In this document: positions 1 through 5,923 of the stretch, piece by piece
Layout: the number at the start of each line of letters is the position of its first letter
Position numbering within the stretch: the first letter of the stretch is position 1
NCBI GenBank assembly: GCA_018971455.1
Contig: JAGXAV010000034.1
Coordinates: forward strand, 1 to 10,746
Origin: Rhodospirillales bacterium
GTDB lineage: Bacteria > Pseudomonadota > Alphaproteobacteria > Acetobacterales > Acetobacteraceae
Direction: 5' to 3'
Length of the DNA: 10,746 nucleotides
Translations under genes and position numbers: made by a program
The notes under the pieces: model-generated
Told to the model about the DNA's origin: nothing
Database searches by the model: none
Seen by the model: the letters and a program-made list of their open reading frames with translations, nothing else

Positions 1-521
1 TCTCGCCGGATATGCCGAATGCGCTGCGCGCCTCGGTGGCGCTGACGGTGGGGCTGGCCGCCATCGCGCTGTGGCGGCTGCTGCGCCCGGGGCGGGTGAG
101 CAGCGAGGCCTGGACCAGCGATACGCGGGCCAGCTACGCCGCCCTCGGCGCGCCGCCGCCGGTGCGCGCCGACGGCCTGGGGGGGGGCGAGGCGGCGCGC
201 GCCGGCGTCGCCTTCCGCCGCCTCGGCCGCGTGCTGCTCGCCCTCGGCGATCCGGTGGGTGCGGAGTCCGACCGCATCTCCACCATCTGGCGCCTGCGCG
301 ACCTCGCCCACCAGGAGGGGCTCGACCCCGCGGTGTGGCGCGCCGGGCCCGGCCTGCTCGGCGTCTATGCCGATCTCGGCCTGTCCGCCCTGCCGATCGC
401 CGCGGACGGCATGTCCCTCGCCGGCGACGAGCGCGCGGGCCGGGCCGACTCCTTCCTGGTCTGCATCGCCGAACGCGACCTGCCGGCGCTGCTGCCGCTG
501 CTGTCCGGCCTCGACGAGTAG
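1..521 (+). CDS. mprF: MprF-like lysylphosphatidylglycerol flippase/synthetase, C-terminal part (5' end outside window)
   Basis: The reading frame is open to the left edge (first whole codon at base 3), so the true start lies upstream. The visible part begins with a hydrophobic helix (roughly ALRASVALTVGLAAIALW) ending in LLRPGR, like the last membrane segment and linker of MprF. It then shows GDPVG and a stretch resembling IWRLRDLAHQEG...VYADLGL, which matches the first half of the cytosolic DUF2156 aminoacyl-phosphatidylglycerol synthase domain. MprF proteins move, and in full-length forms make, lysyl-phosphatidylglycerol in the inner membrane, lowering surface charge and sensitivity to cationic peptides. 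Here the protein stops about 50 residues after the LGL motif, where family members normally continue through the rest of the domain. No upstream-frame or downstream-frame continuation is visible, because the convergent amidotransferase gene starts 7 bp later. It may be a natural short form with flippase activity only. The family call is from memory of motifs. Confidence 0.68.
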   Translation, partial: SPDMPNALRASVALTVGLAAIALWRLLRPGRVSSEAWTSDTRASYAALGAPPPVRADGLGGGEAARAGVAFRRLGRVLLALGDPVGAESDRISTIWRLRDLAHQEGLDPAVWRAGPGLLGVYADLGLSALPIAADGMSLAGDERAGRADSFLVCIAERDLPALLPLLSGLDE

Positions 522-532
522 CGCTGCGCTAC
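518..532. terminator. Dyad across the convergent junction, possible bidirectional terminator
   Basis: The sequence GTAGCGC-T-GCGCTAC is a perfect inverted repeat with a one-base centre. As RNA it would fold as a 6-bp stem with a CTG loop on either strand. It contains the TAG stop of the mprF-like gene (519-521) and the TAG stop of the opposing amidotransferase gene (529-531). No T-run follows on either side, so intrinsic termination is uncertain. It may instead protect 3' ends or reflect chance in GC-rich DNA. Confidence 0.35.
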
Positions 533-1317
533 GCCGCCTCGCGCATCGCCGTGTCGAGGCAGCCGACCGCCACCTCCTCGCCGGGCAAGGCGGTCAGGCA
601 CCCGCCCACCGGCACGGCGCGCCAATCCTCGCGATGGCCATCGATCGGCTCGGAGACCACCACCAGCCCGGTCTCGTCCTCGCGCCAATAGAGCGTCGGC
701 GGCCGGGCATCCGACGCCCAGCGATAGGCCCATAGCCGCTCGCCGTCGGTCAGGGCGGCGGTGAAGCGCAGCGCCTCGGCGATGCCGGCATCCCGCATCA
801 TCGCCTGGATGCGCGCCAGCGTCGCCGCCATCACGCCGATCGGGTCGCGCGCCAGCCCCGCCGCCATGGCGGCGAGCAGGATGGCCTCCGAATCGGTGCT
901 GCCCTGGCGGCAATCGTACATCGAGTCCGGGATCATCGCCTCGATCGGCCGGCGCAGCTGCTTCCAGCCGCCGATCTGGCCGTTATGCATGAACATGAAC
1001 CGGCCGGCCGCGAAAGGATGGCAGTTCGCCCGGCTGGTCGCCGTGCCGGTGCTGGCGCGGACATGGGCGAAGAACAGGCCGGACCGCACCTGGGCGCAGA
1101 TGGAGCGCAGATTCTCGTCCGCCCAGGCCGGCCGCACCTCGCGATAGAGCCCGGGCTCGGTGCGCTCGCCATACCAGCCGATGCCGAAGCCGTCGCCATT
1201 GGTGCCGGTCTTGGCCTCCTCGGCGTGCAGCGACTGGTGGATCAGCGAATGGGCGGGGGCGGCAACCAGTTCCTCGAGCAGGATGGGCTGGCCCCGATAG
1301 GCGAGAAATCGGCACAT
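529..1317 (-). CDS. Class II (Ntn-type) glutamine amidotransferase, YafJ-like
   Basis: This 262-residue protein begins MCRFLAYRG. Removal of Met exposes Cys2, the N-terminal nucleophile of Ntn-type glutamine amidotransferases, which fixes the start at 1317 even though the frame is open further upstream to 1464. A CGGAGA ribosome site lies 7 bases before this ATG. Other family signatures follow: TNGDGFGIGWY (39-49), FFAHVRAST (82-90), NCHPF (98-102), MHNG (110-113) and TDSE (141-144), which build the glutamine pocket. The domain would hydrolyse glutamine to glutamate and ammonia in the cytosol, but the protein has no fused synthetase domain, so the ammonia acceptor is unknown. Length and motifs fit the stand-alone YafJ group. 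EgtC is related, but no ergothioneine genes are nearby. The gene is divergent from fabD and convergent with the mprF-like gene. Confidence 0.9.
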   Translation of the reverse strand: MCRFLAYRGQPILLEELVAAPAHSLIHQSLHAEEAKTGTNGDGFGIGWYGERTEPGLYREVRPAWADENLRSICAQVRSGLFFAHVRASTGTATSRANCHPFAAGRFMFMHNGQIGGWKQLRRPIEAMIPDSMYDCRQGSTDSEAILLAAMAAGLARDPIGVMAATLARIQAMMRDAGIAEALRFTAALTDGERLWAYRWASDARPPTLYWREDETGLVVVSEPIDGHREDWRAVPVGGCLTALPGEEVAVGCLDTAMREAA

Positions 1318-1342
1318 GAGGGGGTCTCCGCGGCAAGACGGC

Positions 1343-1372
1343 GGTATCGTTGCATGGCCAATGTTACCACAA
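1343..1372 (-). promoter_or_regulatory. Weak candidate promoter for the amidotransferase gene
   Basis: Read on the minus strand, TTGTGG (1367-1372) is followed after 18 bases by GATACC (1343-1348), about 25 bases ahead of the ATG at 1317. Both boxes are poor matches to the sigma-70 consensus. The -35-like box sits inside the dyad at 1367-1377, so a regulator bound there could block it. Confidence 0.2.
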
Positions 1373-1377
1373 TGTGG
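1359..1377. repeat. Small dyad plus helically phased direct repeat in divergent promoter region
   Basis: CCACA-A-TGTGG (1367-1377) is a perfect inverted repeat with a single central base. CAATGT also occurs twice as a direct repeat, at 1359-1364 and 1370-1375, exactly 11 bases apart, one turn of the helix. The elements lie in a locally AT-richer patch between the amidotransferase gene and fabD, just upstream of the fabD -35 box at 1393. This is where an operator or activator site would be expected. No regulator is identified. Confidence 0.35.
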
Positions 1378-1392
1378 CGGGCCGACCGCGAA

Positions 1393-1421
1393 TTGACACC
1401 GGGGGGCGGCCCCGCTACCCC
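1393..1421 (+). promoter_or_regulatory. Candidate sigma-70 promoter for the fab cluster
   Basis: A perfect TTGACA (1393-1398) is followed after 17 bases by TACCCC (1416-1421). The -10 box is weak, which is common in GC-rich alphaproteobacteria with a strong -35. Transcription would begin near 1428, giving a leader of about 45 bases to the fabD ATG. The spacer is almost entirely G and C. Confidence 0.5.
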
Positions 1422-1472
1422 GCCTCGCTGCGTCAATCGGCGGCAACGCCAATCGAGGGAACACTCGGAGCC

Positions 1473-2432
1473 ATGAAGGTGCACGCCTTCCTCTTTCCCG
1501 GCCAGGGCAGCCAGGCGCCCGGCATGGGCCGCGACCTCGCCGCCGCCTTCCCCGCCGCGCGCGCGGTGTTCGAGGAAGTGGACGACACGCTCGGCCAGAG
1601 ACTGTCCCGGCTCATGTTCGAGGGTCCGGCCGAGGAACTCACCCTCACCGAGAACGCGCAGCCCGCGCTGATGGCCCATTCGCTCGCCGTGCTGGCGGTC
1701 CTGCAAAGCGAGGGCGGCTGGACGCTTGCCGAACGCGCCGCCGTCGTCGCCGGCCACTCGCTCGGGGAATATTCCGCCCTCGCCGCCGCCGGCAGCTTCA
1801 CCGTGGCCCAGGCCGCACGCCTGCTGCGCCGGCGCGGCCAGGCCATGCAGGCGGCCGTACCCCCCGGCGTCGGCGCCATGGCCGCCCTGCTCGGCGCCGA
1901 ACTGCCGCTCGCCGTCGAGATTTGCGAGGCCGCCCGCCCGGCGCCCGACGGCAGCCGCGAGGTGGTCGATCCGGCCAACGACAATGGCGGCGGCCAGGTG
2001 GTGATCTCGGGCCATGCCGGCGCGGTCGATCGCGCCATCGCCATCGCCCAAGCGCGCGGCGTCAAGCGGGCGATGAAGCTGCCGGTCTCCGCCCCCTTCC
2101 ACTGCGCCCTGATGGCCCCGGCGGCCGAGGCGATGCGCGCGGCCCTCGCCGAATCCCCGCCCGCGGCCCCGGCGGTGCCGGTGATCGCCAACGTCGCCGC
2201 CGCCAAGGTCACCGACCCCGGCGAGATCACCCGCCTGCTGATCGAGCAGGTCACGGCGACCGTGCGCTGGCGCGAGAGCGTGCTGGCGATGACGGCCCTC
2301 GGTGTCGACAGCTTCGTCGAGCTCGGCGCCGGCCGCGTGCTGGGCGGGCTGATCCGCCGCATCGCGCCGGACGCGGCCGCGGCGGCGGCCGGCACGCCGG
2401 CCGACATCGACGCGCTCCTGAAATCGTTATAG
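1473..2432 (+). CDS. fabD: Malonyl-CoA:acyl carrier protein transacylase FabD
   Basis: FabD transfers malonyl from CoA to the phosphopantetheine arm of AcpP, supplying the extender unit for type II fatty acid synthesis in the cytosol. The 319-residue protein is close to the usual 310. It shows FPGQGSQ (8-14, oxyanion-hole Gln11), GHSLGEY (94-100, nucleophile Ser96), a conserved Arg near 121 (RGQAMQ) and SAPFH (206-210, catalytic His210). The C-terminal GAGRVLGGLI is also typical. The start at 1473 gives the standard N-terminus MKVHAFLFPGQG; the frame is open upstream to 1350, but that extension has no family counterpart. GAGGGA (1455-1460) lies 12 bases upstream and CGGAG only 2 bases upstream, so the ribosome site is imperfect. 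It is the first gene of the fab cluster, ending 9 bases before fabG. A short alanine-rich run occurs near residue 300. Confidence 0.96.
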   Translation: MKVHAFLFPGQGSQAPGMGRDLAAAFPAARAVFEEVDDTLGQRLSRLMFEGPAEELTLTENAQPALMAHSLAVLAVLQSEGGWTLAERAAVVAGHSLGEYSALAAAGSFTVAQAARLLRRRGQAMQAAVPPGVGAMAALLGAELPLAVEICEAARPAPDGSREVVDPANDNGGGQVVISGHAGAVDRAIAIAQARGVKRAMKLPVSAPFHCALMAPAAEAMRAALAESPPAAPAVPVIANVAAAKVTDPGEITRLLIEQVTATVRWRESVLAMTALGVDSFVELGAGRVLGGLIRRIAPDAAAAAAGTPADIDALLKSL

Positions 2433-2441
2433 GACATAACA

Positions 2442-3179
2442 ATGTTCCGGCTGGACGGTAAAACCTCCCTGGTCACCGGCGCCTCGGGCGGCATCGGGGC
2501 GGCAATCGCCCGCACGCTGCATGCCCAGGGCAGCACGGTCGTGCTGTCCGGCACGCGGCGCGAGGCGCTGGAGGCGCTGGCAGCCGAGATGGGCGAGCGG
2601 GCCCATGTCTGCCCCGCCGACCTCGCCGAGCCCGCCGCCGCCGACGCGCTGGTGGCGGCGGCCGAGGCGGCGGGCGGGCCGCTGCACGTGCTGGTCAACA
2701 ATGCCGGGCTGACGCGCGACATGCTGGCGTTGCGGATGAAGGACGAGGATTGGCAGCGGGTCATCGACGTCGATCTCTCCGCCCCATTCCGTCTCGCCCG
2801 CGCGGCCCTCAAGGGCATGCTGCGCCGGCGCGCCGGGCGCATCATCGGCATCGGCTCCATCGTCGGCGCCACCGGCAATCCCGGCCAGGCCAACTACGCC
2901 GCCGCCAAGGCTGGGCTGGTCGGCATGACCAAGGCGCTCGCCCAGGAGGTGGGCGCGCGCGGGGTGACCGTGAACATGGTCGCCCCGGGCTTCGTGGCCA
3001 CCGCCATGACCGAGGCGCTGAACGAGGCGCAGAAGGCCAAACTCGCCGACTCCATCCCGCTCGGGCGCATGGGCCAGCCGGCGGACATCGCGGCCGCGGT
3101 GCTCTATCTGGCCAGCGACGAGGCCGGCTGGGTGACCGGCGCGACCCTGCACGTCAATGGCGGGATGGCGATGCTCTGA
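2442..3179 (+). CDS. fabG: 3-oxoacyl-[acyl carrier protein] reductase FabG
   Basis: FabG reduces 3-ketoacyl-AcpP to 3-hydroxyacyl-AcpP with NADPH. The 245-residue protein is a classical short-chain dehydrogenase: TGASGGIG (12-19, nucleotide binding), NNAG (86-89), active-site Ser139 and YAAAK (Tyr152, Lys156). The family ending VTGATLHVNGGMAML is intact. The position that is normally the Asn of the Asn-Ser-Tyr-Lys tetrad (ETNLSS in E. coli, typically VNL elsewhere) reads Asp111 here, in VIDVDLSAPF, from a GAT codon. Everything else looks like a working housekeeping FabG. An AGGA ribosome site (2431-2434) overlaps the fabD stop codon and lies 7 bases before the ATG, so the two genes are probably translated from one message. 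A gap of about 180 bases follows before acpP. Confidence 0.95.
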   Translation: MFRLDGKTSLVTGASGGIGAAIARTLHAQGSTVVLSGTRREALEALAAEMGERAHVCPADLAEPAAADALVAAAEAAGGPLHVLVNNAGLTRDMLALRMKDEDWQRVIDVDLSAPFRLARAALKGMLRRRAGRIIGIGSIVGATGNPGQANYAAAKAGLVGMTKALAQEVGARGVTVNMVAPGFVATAMTEALNEAQKAKLADSIPLGRMGQPADIAAAVLYLASDEAGWVTGATLHVNGGMAML

Positions 3180-3361
3180 TAAAGCGCCGTCCCCGGTTGG
3201 CGGCTGCAACAAAACCATGCTAAGCGCCGCGCGGCCCGGCGGGAGCGGTGATAACGTGCGGCCAGGCTGACGAGTCGGGCAGCCGGCCGGCGGACGAGAC
3301 CCGAGACAGTGAATCAACGCCGGGCGGCAGCCAGCCCCGGCAGGCAGGAGTGAGCATACCG
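3180..3361 (+). promoter_or_regulatory. fabG-acpP intergenic leader with candidate acpP promoter
   Basis: This 182-base gap is the only long gap inside the fab cluster. TTGGCG (3197-3202) followed after 17 bases by CTAAGC (3220-3225) is a possible weak promoter in a locally A-rich stretch. The 8-mer AAGCGCCG occurs twice (3182-3189 and 3222-3229), and GCCGGCCGGC (3282-3291) is a self-complementary block in the leader. AGGAG (3346-3350) precedes the acpP ATG by 11 bases. AcpP is needed in large amounts, so a private promoter is plausible. No intrinsic terminator is visible after fabG, so read-through is likely. Confidence 0.35.
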
Positions 3362-3601
3362 ATGAGCGATATCGCCGATAGGGTGAAGAAGATCGTGGTC
3401 GAACACCTCGGCGTCGAGGAGAGCAAGGTGACCCCGGAGGCCTCGTTCATCGACGATCTCGGCGCCGACAGCCTCGACACCGTCGAGCTGGTCATGGCCT
3501 TCGAGGAGGCGTTCAGCGTCGAGATCCCCGAGGACGCGGCCGAGAAGATCAGCACCGTGAAGGACGCGGTGGACTATATCGAGAAGCAGAAGGCCGCCTG
3601 A
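3362..3601 (+). CDS. acpP: Acyl carrier protein AcpP
   Basis: This small acidic protein of 79 residues carries growing acyl chains in type II fatty acid synthesis. The motif GADSLD (34-39) contains Ser37, the site where 4'-phosphopantetheine is attached. The four-helix layout and surrounding residues (FIDDL before, [11 protein letters not shown] after) are standard. The start at 3362 gives the usual [18 protein letters not shown] terminus. An in-frame ATG at 3248 would add 38 residues unlike any AcpP and is rejected. It lies between fabG and fabF, whose products act on acyl-AcpP. It ends 55 bases before fabF, with a small hairpin in the gap. Confidence 0.97.
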   Translation: MSDIADRVKKIVVEHLGVEESKVTPEASFIDDLGADSLDTVELVMAFEEAFSVEIPEDAAEKISTVKDAVDYIEKQKAA

Positions 3602-3602
3602 A

Positions 3603-3615
3603 CCGCCATTGGCGG
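3603..3615 (+). other. Intercistronic hairpin just after the acpP stop codon
   Basis: CCGCC-ATT-GGCGG forms a perfect 5-bp GC stem with a three-base loop, one base after the acpP TGA. The next pair outward from the loop core (A-T) makes the DNA dyad 6 bp each side of one base. No T-run follows, so full termination is unlikely. It could trim or stabilise the acpP 3' end and so set the acpP to fabF ratio. Confidence 0.4.
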
Positions 3616-3656
3616 GGCAGGGGCTTGACGGCGGCATAACGGCAAGGATGGCAGCG

Positions 3657-4919
3657 ATGCGGCGCGTGGTGATAACGGGCATGGGCATCGCCTGCCCGCT
3701 CGGGCTCGGCGTGGAGCATGTCTGGCGCAGGCTGATCAACAGCGAGTCGGGCATCGGCGCCATCCAGAGCTTCGATGTCTCCGACCTGCCGGCCAAGGTG
3801 GCGGGGCAGATTCCGCCCGGCACCCGCGCCACCAACGGGCTCGACATCAACGAATGGGTCCCGCCCAAGGACCAGAAGAAGATGGACCGCTTCATCCAGT
3901 TCGCCATGGTCGCCGCGACCGAGGCGGTGGAGGATAGCGGCTGGGCGCCGGCCACCGAGGAGGAGCGCTGCGCCAGCGGCGTGATGATCGGCTCCGGCAT
4001 CGGCGGGCTCGAGACGATCTACGAGGCCTCGGTGCTGCTGCACGAGGGCAAGGCGCGGCGGCTCTCGCCGTTCTTCATCCCGTCCGCGCTGATCAATCTC
4101 GCCTCCGGCCACGTCTCGATCAAATACGGCTTCAAGGGCCCCAACCACAGCGTGGTGACGGCCTGCGCCACCGGCGTGCACGCGATCGGCGATGCCGGCC
4201 GGCTGATCGCGCTCGGCGACGCCGACGTGATGGTCGCCGGCGGCGCCGAATCGGCGGTGAACAAGCTCGGCATCGCCGGCTTCTGCGCCTCCCGCGCGCT
4301 CTCCACCAGCTTCAACGACACCCCGACCCGCGCCTCCCGGCCGTGGGACAGCGACCGCGACGGCTTCGTCATGGGCGAGGGGGCGGGCGTCGTCGTGCTC
4401 GAGGAGTACGAGCACGCCCGGCGCCGCGGCGCGAAAATCTACGCCGAGCTCGCCGGCTACGGCCTGTCCGGCGATGCCCACCACATCACCGCGCCGGCCG
4501 AGGGGCACGAGGGCGCCTTCCGCGCCATGCGCAACGCCCTGCGCAATGGCGGGCTTCAGCCGTCGGACGTGCAGTACGTCAATGCCCATGGCACCTCGAC
4601 CCCGCTCGGTGACGATCTCGAGCTCGAGGCGGTCGAGCGCTTCTTCGGCGACTCGGCGCGCGGGCTTGCCATGTCCTCCACCAAATCGGCGACCGGCCAC
4701 CTGCTCGGCGCCGCCGGCGCGATCGAGGCGGTGTTCTCCGTGCTGGCGGTGCGCGACGGCGTGGCGCCGCCGACGCTCAACCTCGACAAGCCGAGCCGCG
4801 AGAGCGTGATCGACCGCGTCGCCCATACCGCCCAGCAGCGGCGCATCGACATCGCGCTCTCCAACAGCTTCGGCTTCGGCGGCACCAACGCCTCCATCCT
4901 GTTCAAAAAGGCCGCCTGA
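3657..4919 (+). CDS. fabF: Beta-ketoacyl-ACP synthase II FabF
   Basis: FabF condenses acyl-AcpP with malonyl-AcpP and releases carbon dioxide, elongating the chain by two carbons. The 420-residue protein has the Cys-His-His triad of the KAS I/II group: Cys170 in VTACATG, His311 in NAHGTSTPLGD, and His348 in KSATGHLLGAAG, with Lys343. The glycine-rich end FGFGGTN (405-411) is present. The start at 3657 is chosen because AAGGA (3644-3648) sits 8 bases upstream and it gives the canonical MRRVVITGMG. An ATG at 3648 and a TTG at 3609 are also in frame but poorly placed. It lies directly after acpP and 7 bases before mltG, an order common in alphaproteobacteria. Assignment to FabF over FabB rests on length and neighbours. 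Confidence 0.96.
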   Translation: MRRVVITGMGIACPLGLGVEHVWRRLINSESGIGAIQSFDVSDLPAKVAGQIPPGTRATNGLDINEWVPPKDQKKMDRFIQFAMVAATEAVEDSGWAPATEEERCASGVMIGSGIGGLETIYEASVLLHEGKARRLSPFFIPSALINLASGHVSIKYGFKGPNHSVVTACATGVHAIGDAGRLIALGDADVMVAGGAESAVNKLGIAGFCASRALSTSFNDTPTRASRPWDSDRDGFVMGEGAGVVVLEEYEHARRRGAKIYAELAGYGLSGDAHHITAPAEGHEGAFRAMRNALRNGGLQPSDVQYVNAHGTSTPLGDDLELEAVERFFGDSARGLAMSSTKSATGHLLGAAGAIEAVFSVLAVRDGVAPPTLNLDKPSRESVIDRVAHTAQQRRIDIALSNSFGFGGTNASILFKKAA

Positions 4920-4926
4920 CGCGGCC

Positions 4927-5907
4927 ATGCGCCGCCGGCTCGTCGCAGCGCTGCTCGGCATCGGCCTCGGACTCGGGCTGGCCGGGTTCGGCGCGTCCTG
5001 GCAGGCACGGCGGATCTACGCCGCCCCCGGCCCGCTGGCGCAGGCGCGCGACGTGGTGGTGGCCCATGGCAGCCTGACCGAAGTGGCGGGGGCGCTGCAT
5101 CGCGCGGGGGTGGTCGCCAGCTCCTGGCAGTTCCGCCTCGCCGCGACGCTGACGCGCGGGCAGGGCATGCTGCACGCCGCCGAGTTCGCCTTCCCCGCCC
5201 ATGCCAGCCTGGCGCGGGTGCTCGCCGTGCTGCGCACCGCCCGCCCGGTGCAGCACAGGCTGACCATTCCCGAGGGACTGACCGCCAGCGCCATCGCGGC
5301 ACTCTTCGCCCGCGCGCCGGCGCTGACCGGCGCGGTGCCGCATTTCGCCGAGGGCGCGGTGCTGCCGCAATCCTACGACTACGAATACGGCACGCCCCGC
5401 GCCGCGCTGCTGGCCCGCGCCGAGCATGCGATGGACGCGACGCTGGCGAAGGTCTGGGAGGGCCGCGCGCCCGGCCTGCCGCTCGCCACGCCGCGCGATC
5501 TGCTCACCCTGGCCAGCCTGATCGAGCGCGAGACGGCGCTGCCGGAGGAACGGGCGCTGGTCGCCGCGGTGTTCATGAACCGGCTGCGCCAGGGCATGCG
5601 GCTGCAATCGGACCCGACGGTGATCTATGCCGCGAGTGCCGGCGCGGGCACGCTGGACCATCCGCTGACCCGCGCCGAGCTGGCGCTGGACAGCCCCTAC
5701 AACACCTATCGCATGGCCGGCCTGCCGCCCGGCCCGATCGCCAGCCCCGGGCTCGCGGCGCTGACCGCGGCGGCCCACCCCGCGGCCAGCGACGCGCTCT
5801 ATTTCGTCGCCGATGGCAGCGGCGGCCACGTCTTCGCCCACACCCTGGCTGAGCACAACCGCAACGTCGCCGCCTGGCGGGCGCGCCACCCGACGCTGAC
5901 GCGGTAG
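4927..5907 (+). CDS. mltG: Endolytic murein transglycosylase MltG
   Basis: MltG (YceG-like) is an inner-membrane enzyme that cuts nascent peptidoglycan strands and is thought to end glycan polymerisation. The 326-residue protein has an N-terminal membrane anchor (about residues 5-24), a LysM-like periplasmic part (around 42-110, including IPEGLTASAIA at 114-124) and the catalytic region ASLIERETALPEE, in which Glu200 aligns with the E. coli catalytic Glu218. The following FMNRLRQGMRLQSDPTVIYA (216-235) and the block SPYNTYRMAGLPPGPIASPG are family hallmarks. It starts 7 bases after fabF ends with no clear ribosome site (AAGG about 15 bases away), so translation may be coupled to fabF. In many alphaproteobacteria yicC and gmk follow mltG; here it meets convergent rlmN after 9 bp. 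Confidence 0.94.
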   Translation: MRRRLVAALLGIGLGLGLAGFGASWQARRIYAAPGPLAQARDVVVAHGSLTEVAGALHRAGVVASSWQFRLAATLTRGQGMLHAAEFAFPAHASLARVLAVLRTARPVQHRLTIPEGLTASAIAALFARAPALTGAVPHFAEGAVLPQSYDYEYGTPRAALLARAEHAMDATLAKVWEGRAPGLPLATPRDLLTLASLIERETALPEERALVAAVFMNRLRQGMRLQSDPTVIYAASAGAGTLDHPLTRAELALDSPYNTYRMAGLPPGPIASPGLAALTAAAHPAASDALYFVADGSGGHVFAHTLAEHNRNVAAWRARHPTLTR

Positions 5908-5923
5908 AGTCCAGGGTCAGGCG
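5894..5923. terminator. Weak imperfect dyad at mltG/rlmN convergent junction
   Basis: CGCTGAC (5894-5900) can pair with GTCAGGCG (5916-5923) if one G is bulged, enclosing a 15-base loop. The arms hold the last codons of mltG and the stop codon of rlmN. There is no T-run on either strand. This is the only structure I can see in the junction, and it may not be functional. Confidence 0.18.

Noticed and set aside
1433..2893. Long minus-strand open frame (486 codons) opposite fabD and fabG
   Set aside because: It has no recognisable motif, is rich in Ala, Ser and Arg as antisense GC-rich frames are, and lies opposite two certain genes.
3248..3361. In-frame upstream ATG that would add 38 residues to AcpP
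   Set aside because: The extra residues have no counterpart in AcpP, and a good ribosome site precedes the ATG at 3362.
3609..3656. TTG and ATG starts upstream of the chosen fabF start
   Set aside because: The TTG overlaps the hairpin after acpP, and neither has as well spaced a ribosome site as the ATG at 3657; the ATG at 3648 remains possible.
3549..4961. Minus-strand open frame of 470 codons opposite fabF
   Set aside because: Low-complexity composition typical of antisense frames in GC-rich DNA; fabF has complete motifs over the same bases.
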